A DNA stretch of 64,000 bases from Belliella pelovolcani (lineage in GTDB: Bacteria > Bacteroidota > Bacteroidia > Cytophagales > Cyclobacteriaceae), in NCBI RefSeq assembly GCF_900156785.1, contig NZ_FTOP01000001.1, positions 389,938 to 453,937 on the forward strand. The letters run 5' to 3'. Positions 60,141 through 64,000 of this stretch are shown one piece after another. Position numbers and translations under genes: made by a program. A model generated the notes under the pieces. The model had not been told where the DNA came from. It ran no database searches and saw only the letters and a program-made list of their open reading frames with translations. Within the stretch, counting starts at the first letter, position 1. Every line of letters starts with the position of its first letter.

Positions 60141-60890
60141 ATGAACAGAGAATTAGTAGTACTCAGGAGTTTTTCGACCGCCATGGCTTTGGGCCTGGTC
60201 TTAGTCGCAACGGTGGCATTCAAAAACAATGGCCATCATCAATTTGAAGAGATCGATGTGCAGCGCATCAACATTGTAGAAGCAGATGGGACAGTCAAAA
60301 TGATCATTACTAATGTGGACAAGTTTCCAAATGGAGATACGCAAATCAACAATCGCCCAACCAATGCAGATAGGAAAAAACGCTCAGGGATGATCTTCTT
60401 CAATGAAGATGGGATCGAATGTGGTGGCTTTATCTATGATGGAGCTTTGACTGAAAATGGACATAGTGCTGGACTCTCCCTGACTTTTGACCAGTATGAT
60501 GGGGATCAGGTGATGCAGCTCTTGACTACTGATTCCAAGCAAGGAGATCGTAGAAGGGTGAGCAGTAGCTTGGTATTTATGGATAGAGCAGAAAATGAGA
60601 ACCAACTCAAAACCATGGAAATCATGGCTGAACTGCAGGAATTGAGAAAAACAGATCCTTCAGCAGCTCGTGCCAAGATGATGGAGTACCAGGAGCAAGG
60701 TCTAGTCGGTGGTGCCCCTAGAGTGATGCTAGGCAAAACAGGTAGTCAAAATAATGGACTTTTCCTCTTTGATGATCAGGGTATGCCTAGGGCGATGTTC
60801 TATGTGGATCAAGAGAATCAAGCCAAGCTGGATTTCTTCAGTGAAAATGGTGAAGTCTTGTATTCTTTCCCTCCTGCTCCTGAAAAGTAA
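60141..60890 (+). CDS. Membrane-anchored or secreted protein of unknown function
   Basis: 249 residues from the ATG at 60141 (MNRELVVLRSFSTAMALGLV LVATVAF, a signal anchor). The rest is built from repeated beta-hairpin-like units ending in D/E-x-G: INIVEADGTVKMIIT, GMIFFNEDGIECGGFIYDG, LFLFDDQGMPRAMFYV, LDFFSENGEVLYSFP. I recall similar strings in uncharacterised proteins of several phyla, without known role. A helical insert (KTMEIMAELQELRKTDPSAA) interrupts the units at about 160-195. It ends at a terminator 13 bases after the stop, and the LytS gene follows 60 bases after the stop. Confidence 0.72.
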   Translation: MNRELVVLRSFSTAMALGLVLVATVAFKNNGHHQFEEIDVQRINIVEADGTVKMIITNVDKFPNGDTQINNRPTNADRKKRSGMIFFNEDGIECGGFIYDGALTENGHSAGLSLTFDQYDGDQVMQLLTTDSKQGDRRRVSSSLVFMDRAENENQLKTMEIMAELQELRKTDPSAARAKMMEYQEQGLVGGAPRVMLGKTGSQNNGLFLFDDQGMPRAMFYVDQENQAKLDFFSENGEVLYSFPPAPEK

Positions 60891-60903
60891 TCGTAATGTT
60901 TTT

Positions 60904-60930
60904 AGCCCTTTTTCCGAAAAGGGCTATTTT
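60904..60930 (+). terminator. Intrinsic terminator between the unknown protein and the LytS gene
   Basis: AGCCCTTTT (60904-60912) pairs with AAAAGGGCT (60917-60925), loop TCCG, followed by ATTTTTA. It separates transcription of the unknown gene from the two-component pair, at least partly. Confidence 0.82.
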
Positions 60931-60950
60931 TACCTTTTAGATACCCCACC

Positions 60951-61982
60951 ATGAGACAGTTTTTCGCATCCTTTTACCTGAATAAGTACTTTCTGGCATT
61001 CATAGTCATTTTTGCCTACTTAGAGTCTGTTCAGATCAGGTATTTCTTTGGAAGGAAGGTGGACTGGTATTTATTTACCCCAGAGGCAGCTGTGGCACAA
61101 CTCTTCAATGCCATGCTTTTGTTTGTGATCATTGGGATAGTGATCAAAAGATTTGATGAGCAGGTCTCCCTTTCTAGAGCGATTCGGGTTTTTGTTATTT
61201 CACTTCTGATCTATGTTTTGGGCAATAACCTGCTTTCCTATTTGGTTGCGCTTTCCTTTGGGACGGTAGCGCGAAACTTCAATGAAGCATCACTCACTAG
61301 CTCCAATATCAAGTATGTCATGGATGTATTTGTCTATGGGGGGTTCTTTTTGGCGCATTACTATTTTCAGAAGAACCAAGAGGATAAAGCCAAGCTGGCC
61401 AATTTGGAAAAGACACAGATGCAAAGTCAGCTGGCTCAGCTCAAAGCGCAACTTGATCCACATTTTCTTTTCAACAACCTCAATGTACTCGATCAACTGA
61501 TAGAAGAAGATCAAGCACAGGCATCCGCATTTTTACATGATTTCTCAGATATCTATCGCTATGTATTACAGTCGTCGGACCAGCAGTTGGTACCTTTAGA
61601 TGATGAATTGGCCTTTGCACAGCGATATTTTAGATTGATGCAGCAGAAATATGGGCAGGCTTATCGATTGGAGCTCAGCGGAGAGGTGCCAACTCAGGCT
61701 TTTTTGCCTGCACTTAGTTTACAATTGCTGATAGAGAATGCCATTGAGCATAACCTTGGCACTGAGCTGTCTCCTGTGGCTATTCAATTGAAAATTAGCG
61801 AAATGTCTTTGAAAATTAGTAATGTACTAAAGCCCAAAAAGCAAGTGAAAAAAGGTGGGGGCAGGGCTTTGCAGAATTTACGTACACAGTTTGAGTTGCT
61901 TGGCAAATACAGCATGCACATCAAGCAAAATGAAAGTACTTTTGAAGTTACCATTCCTTTAATATTTGAAAATGAACATTGA
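60951..61982 (+). CDS. Sensor histidine kinase, LytS/YehU type
   Basis: 343 residues. Four N-terminal membrane helices (YFLAFIVIFAYLESV, MLLFVIIGIVI, IRVFVISLLIYVLGNNLL, VMDVFVYGGFFLAHYYF), a coiled linker (KNQEDKAKLANLEKTQMQSQ), then the His_kinase (PF06580) box QLKAQLDPHFLFNNLNVLDQ with phosphorylatable His171, and an HATPase: QLLIENAIEHNLG (N box) and GGGRALQNLRTQFELLG (G box). It phosphorylates the LytTR regulator, encoded with an 11-base overlap. The membrane part without a large periplasmic domain suggests it senses the membrane state or a small ligand. Confidence 0.93.
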   Translation: MRQFFASFYLNKYFLAFIVIFAYLESVQIRYFFGRKVDWYLFTPEAAVAQLFNAMLLFVIIGIVIKRFDEQVSLSRAIRVFVISLLIYVLGNNLLSYLVALSFGTVARNFNEASLTSSNIKYVMDVFVYGGFFLAHYYFQKNQEDKAKLANLEKTQMQSQLAQLKAQLDPHFLFNNLNVLDQLIEEDQAQASAFLHDFSDIYRYVLQSSDQQLVPLDDELAFAQRYFRLMQQKYGQAYRLELSGEVPTQAFLPALSLQLLIENAIEHNLGTELSPVAIQLKISEMSLKISNVLKPKKQVKKGGGRALQNLRTQFELLGKYSMHIKQNESTFEVTIPLIFENEH

Positions 61983-62706
61983 TATCTTGATCATAGAGGA
62001 CGAGTTGCCGGCTAGGAGGAAGCTGAAGCGCTACTTAGAACAATTGACTCAGCCTGTGCAGGTGGTATGTGAATGTGCTACGGTGGAAGAGGCGATCGTA
62101 TTTTTTGAGCGTGGAGGTCAAGTGGATCTGATCTTTTCTGATATCGCTTTGCAGGATGGGAATGCATTTGAGATTTATCAAGAAATTGCCTTGAAGTCCC
62201 CCGTGATTTTCACAACTGCTTATGATGCGCATATGCTCGAGGCTTTTGAAAGCAATGGGATCGATTACCTATTGAAGCCCTTTACGTTTGAGCGTTTTGA
62301 GAAAGCTTGGAAGAAATTTCTACTTTTTACCAAATCGGAGACGAGTATCAAGCTGGATAAGCCAGCGTATAAAGGTAGGTTTACCATCCATACGGCCAAG
62401 GATAGTTACTTTCTTGCGGTGGAGGAAATTGCTTATTTCTTGGCTGAGGAGGGTGTAGTCAAGGTGATAGATCTAGCTGGAAAAAGCCACTTGATGGGCT
62501 TGTTTACTTTAAAGGAGCTTGAGGAGCGCTTAGATCCAAGTAGGTTTTTCCGAATCAACAGGGCCGAGTTGGTTCATAAGCGGGCAATTCAGCGTATGGA
62601 GCGCTATGGGAAGAATAGTCTAGCCATTCAGGTTGAGGGAGCCAAGCAGAAGTTGATCACGAGTCAGGCGAATACTGCTGCTTTTCGGGATTGGGTGGAA
62701 GGCTGA
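61972..62706 (+). CDS. LytTR-family response regulator
   Basis: 244 residues from the ATG at 61972 (MNIDILIIEDELPARRKLKR); a TTG at 61966 is less likely. Receiver domain with acidic pocket IIEDE, phospho-accepting Asp57 in DLIFSDIALQDG, Thr in FTTAYDAH, and Lys in YLLKPF. The C-terminal LytTR DNA-binding domain runs from about 140 (FTIHTAKDSYFLAVEEIAYF, RFFRINRAELVHKRAIQRME). LytTR proteins bind imperfect direct repeats in promoters. Paired with the LytS gene, start within its last codons. Confidence 0.94.
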   Translation: MNIDILIIEDELPARRKLKRYLEQLTQPVQVVCECATVEEAIVFFERGGQVDLIFSDIALQDGNAFEIYQEIALKSPVIFTTAYDAHMLEAFESNGIDYLLKPFTFERFEKAWKKFLLFTKSETSIKLDKPAYKGRFTIHTAKDSYFLAVEEIAYFLAEEGVVKVIDLAGKSHLMGLFTLKELEERLDPSRFFRINRAELVHKRAIQRMERYGKNSLAIQVEGAKQKLITSQANTAAFRDWVEG

Positions 62707-63127
62707 AGGTCTAAGGGTTGAAAGGGGAAAGGAAAAAGGGGAAAGGGGTACGAAGTACAAAGTACAATGAACCAAGTAAAGGAGGAAGGAGGGAAGGAGG
62801 AGGAATTTTGAAGGGTGAAGGAGGAATAGGGGAAAGGGATTCTCGCAAAGGTTGCAGTATCCCTTACTTTGGTATTACTTTGGTGTGTCTTTAATGTTAC
62901 TTTGGTATGGCTTTGCTAGTAGCATGGCTTAGAGAAAATACCAAAGAGGTTGGCATTTGTATTATTTTAAGAATTCATATAAATGGGAGCCTTGTTTTTG
63001 TTACGGGGTCTACTCACGGGGTCAGACTATCCCCAGCTTTACCCCAGCTTTGATACTACTTTGATGTAGCTTTGGTGGTAAGGGAGAGGGAGAAGGGGAA
63101 AGGAATTAAGAAGGATGAAGGATGAAG
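62707..63127. other. Gene-free, purine-rich stretch with short degenerate repeats
   Basis: No coding frame found. 62720-62840 is almost all A/G on the plus strand (GGGGAAAGGAAAAAGGGG type), with GGTACGAAGTAC at 62747, a sequence that recurs at 63604. 62865-62915 holds a degenerate array of ACTTTGGTATT-like units, and a second one (CCCCAGCTTTGATACTACTT) lies at 63032-63080. 62940-63020 is unremarkable AT-rich sequence. Confidence 0.6.
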
Positions 63128-63590
63128 GATAAAAGGTTAAAAGGGAAACCACAAATTACACGAATTGAACTAATTAAATAAACTATTTTAGGTTTGGGGG
63201 GAAAGAGTTAATTGACGAAGTTCAAATTAGCTTGAGGCGTTTTTTTATTTGTAGCGCTGAAGCGCTGGGATTGACACGAATGGATCTCGCAGAACTTGTC
63301 CTGATACGGGAGGGCGCGGAGGGGCAAAGAATTAAGAGGGTAAAGGGTAAAGGGGTAAAGAAAGATAAAAGGTTAAAAGGGAAACCACAAATTACACGAA
63401 TTGAACTAATTAAATAAACTATTTTAGGTTTGGGGGGAAAGAGTTAATTGACGAAGTTCAAATTAGCTTGAGGCGTTTTTTTATTTGTAGCGCTGAAGCG
63501 CTGGGTTTGACACGAATGGATCTCGCAGAACTTGTCCTGATACGAGAAGGCGCGGAGGGGCAAAGAATTAAGAGGGTAAAGGGGAAAGAG
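63128..63590 (+). repeat. Direct tandem duplication, 236-base period, carrying repeat copies B and C
   Basis: GATAAAAGGTTAAAAGGGAA starts at 63128 and again at 63364. Both units go on with CCACAAATTACACGAATTGA (63149 and 63385), the AGCGCTGAAGCGCT element, GATTGACACGAATGGATCTC, and AGAACTTGTCCTGATACG, then end in purine-rich sequence. They differ by a few bases only. The first part of each unit equals copy A at 59729-59869. Short frames across it on either strand are artefacts of the repeat. Confidence 0.9.
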
Positions 63591-63693
63591 AAAAGGTTAA
63601 AGGGTACGAAGTACAATCCGCCACGGCGGACAAGTTGAACCAAGTAAGGCGGGAAAGAGGAAGGGAAAAGATAAAAGGTTAAAGGAAAAAGGG

Positions 63694-63713
63694 AACCTGT
63701 CTGCCGCCAGGCA
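63694..63713. repeat. Short GC-rich palindrome
   Basis: CCTGTCTGCCGCCAGGCAGG folds back on itself (CCTG / CAGG with inner GCC). A similar GC palindrome, TCCGCCACGGCGGA, is at 63617-63630 inside GGTACGAAGTACAA...GTTGAACCAAG. Such palindromes are typical of small intergenic repeats. Confidence 0.5.
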
Positions 63714-63717
63714 GGAA

Positions 63718-63852
63718 TTTTGCGAATTTCACGAAGGGGAGTTTTAGGAGTTTGAAATGTAGGTGAGGCTTGAAGTTGTAGCAATGGATTTAAGATGTTT
63801 TTGAATTTTGAGTGCTGAAGGGCTGTGATTGGTGCGAATGTATCTAGAGGAT
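63718..63852 (+). repeat. Dispersed repeat, degenerate copy D
   Basis: Starts TTTTGCGAATTTCACGAAGG (matches the CCACAAATTACACGAA start loosely) and ends TTTTTGAATTTTGAGTGCTG then AAGGGCTGTGATTGGTGCGA and ATGTATCTAGAGG, which matches, with substitutions, the AGCGCTGAAGCGCTGGGATTGACACGAA part of copies A to C. The central part is not alignable by eye. Confidence 0.55.
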
Positions 63853-63944
63853 TAAAAAATAGTCACAATATGGTTGGAGGTTTATTTTAGTGAGAGGGGT
63901 GGTTTGGGATAGTTCATTAAACTGTGTCTAAGGTTTAATCTTTC

Positions 63945-63996
63945 TTTCAGCCTACTGTCTTAGTTGCCTTAAGGAAACTAAGACAGTAGGCTGAAA
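63945..63996. repeat. Near-perfect 52-base palindrome at window end
   Basis: Arms of 21 bases: TTTCAGCCTACTGTCTTAGTT (63945-63965) and its exact complement at 63976-63996. The centre, gCCTTAAGGa, is itself palindromic apart from the outer G/A pair, so one strand can fold into a hairpin with 25 base pairs. No T-run within the window follows on the plus strand; on the minus strand GAAAGATTAAACC follows. It may be a terminator stem, the end of a repeat element or a protein-binding site; the part outside the window would decide. Confidence 0.75.
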
Positions 63997-64000
63997 ATTC

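Noticed and set aside
63232..63784. Short frames on both strands in the right repeat zone
   Set aside because: They lie inside the tandem duplication and purine-rich sequence, with Lys/Arg or Pro/Ser-rich low-complexity products.

Overview
The window reads as a chromosomal segment of an aerobic, pigmented Bacteroidota, most likely order Cytophagales, family Cyclobacteriaceae (Algoriphagus/Belliella-like). The grounds are four TonB-dependent receptors or receptor-like barrels with carboxypeptidase-regulatory N-termini, a DUF4249 lipoprotein, a gliding lipoprotein GldD, four six-bladed beta-propeller lipoproteins, LytS/LytTR signalling, near absence of Shine-Dalgarno sites, TAnnTTTG-type -7 boxes, modest GC content, and a carotenoid gene set that fits a flexixanthin-type pigment (inference from family knowledge). 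No rRNA, tRNA, CRISPR array, prophage or intact insertion sequence was seen.

Layout. 1-4.3 kb: an overlapping three-gene outer-membrane uptake operon (unknown secreted protein, STN-type TonB receptor, DUF4249 lipoprotein cut by the window edge). 4.6-10.7 kb: recG, then an accessory patch with a VapBC-like pair followed by a second PIN remnant, two beta-propeller lipoproteins, and a ParDE-like pair whose toxin is frameshifted. 10.7-20.7 kb: mostly housekeeping and catabolic genes (RluE, an Asp-box lipoprotein, amidase, an N-acetylhexosamine-kinase-like protein divergent from a sodium:solute symporter, an Mrr-like nuclease, GldD, DinB, nitroreductase). 20.8-27.3 kb: a second TonB receptor, then the M1 peptidase / HupE / DUF6702 group. 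27.4-36.9 kb: a universal stress protein, a non-coding stretch with a possible structured RNA, and scattered exopolysaccharide genes (priming sugar-phosphate transferase, methyltransferase, WecB, Wzi). 36.9-40.5 kb: a BamA-like barrel and a third TonB receptor.

40.5-47.3 kb, all on the minus strand, is the most coherent functional block: cruF, crtZ, a CarH-like MerR/B12-domain regulator, a terminator, an ECF sigma factor, crtI, crtB, ispH and a CrtW-like ketolase. Together these can supply isoprenoid precursor (IspH), make and desaturate phytoene (CrtB, CrtI), hydrate one acyclic end (CruF) and ketolate/hydroxylate a cyclised end (CrtW, CrtZ). The regulator pair suggests control by light. No lycopene cyclase, 3',4'-desaturase or GGPP synthase is visible here. 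TspO lies next door on the other strand.

47.4-59.4 kb returns to housekeeping genes (Tag, CPA2 antiporter, Rieske, CsaA, fasciclin, TcdA, TatD). 59.4-64 kb is different: a three-gene module (unknown membrane-anchored protein, LytS kinase, LytTR regulator) lies between two gene-free, purine-skewed stretches carrying the same dispersed repeats in the same orientation, and the window ends in a 52-base near-perfect palindrome. I found no convincing wholly new defence or mobile system. The best leads are the light-control arrangement in the carotenoid block, the unknown protein of the first operon, the candidate RNA near 28.5 kb, the decayed toxin genes and the repeat-bounded LytS/LytTR module.
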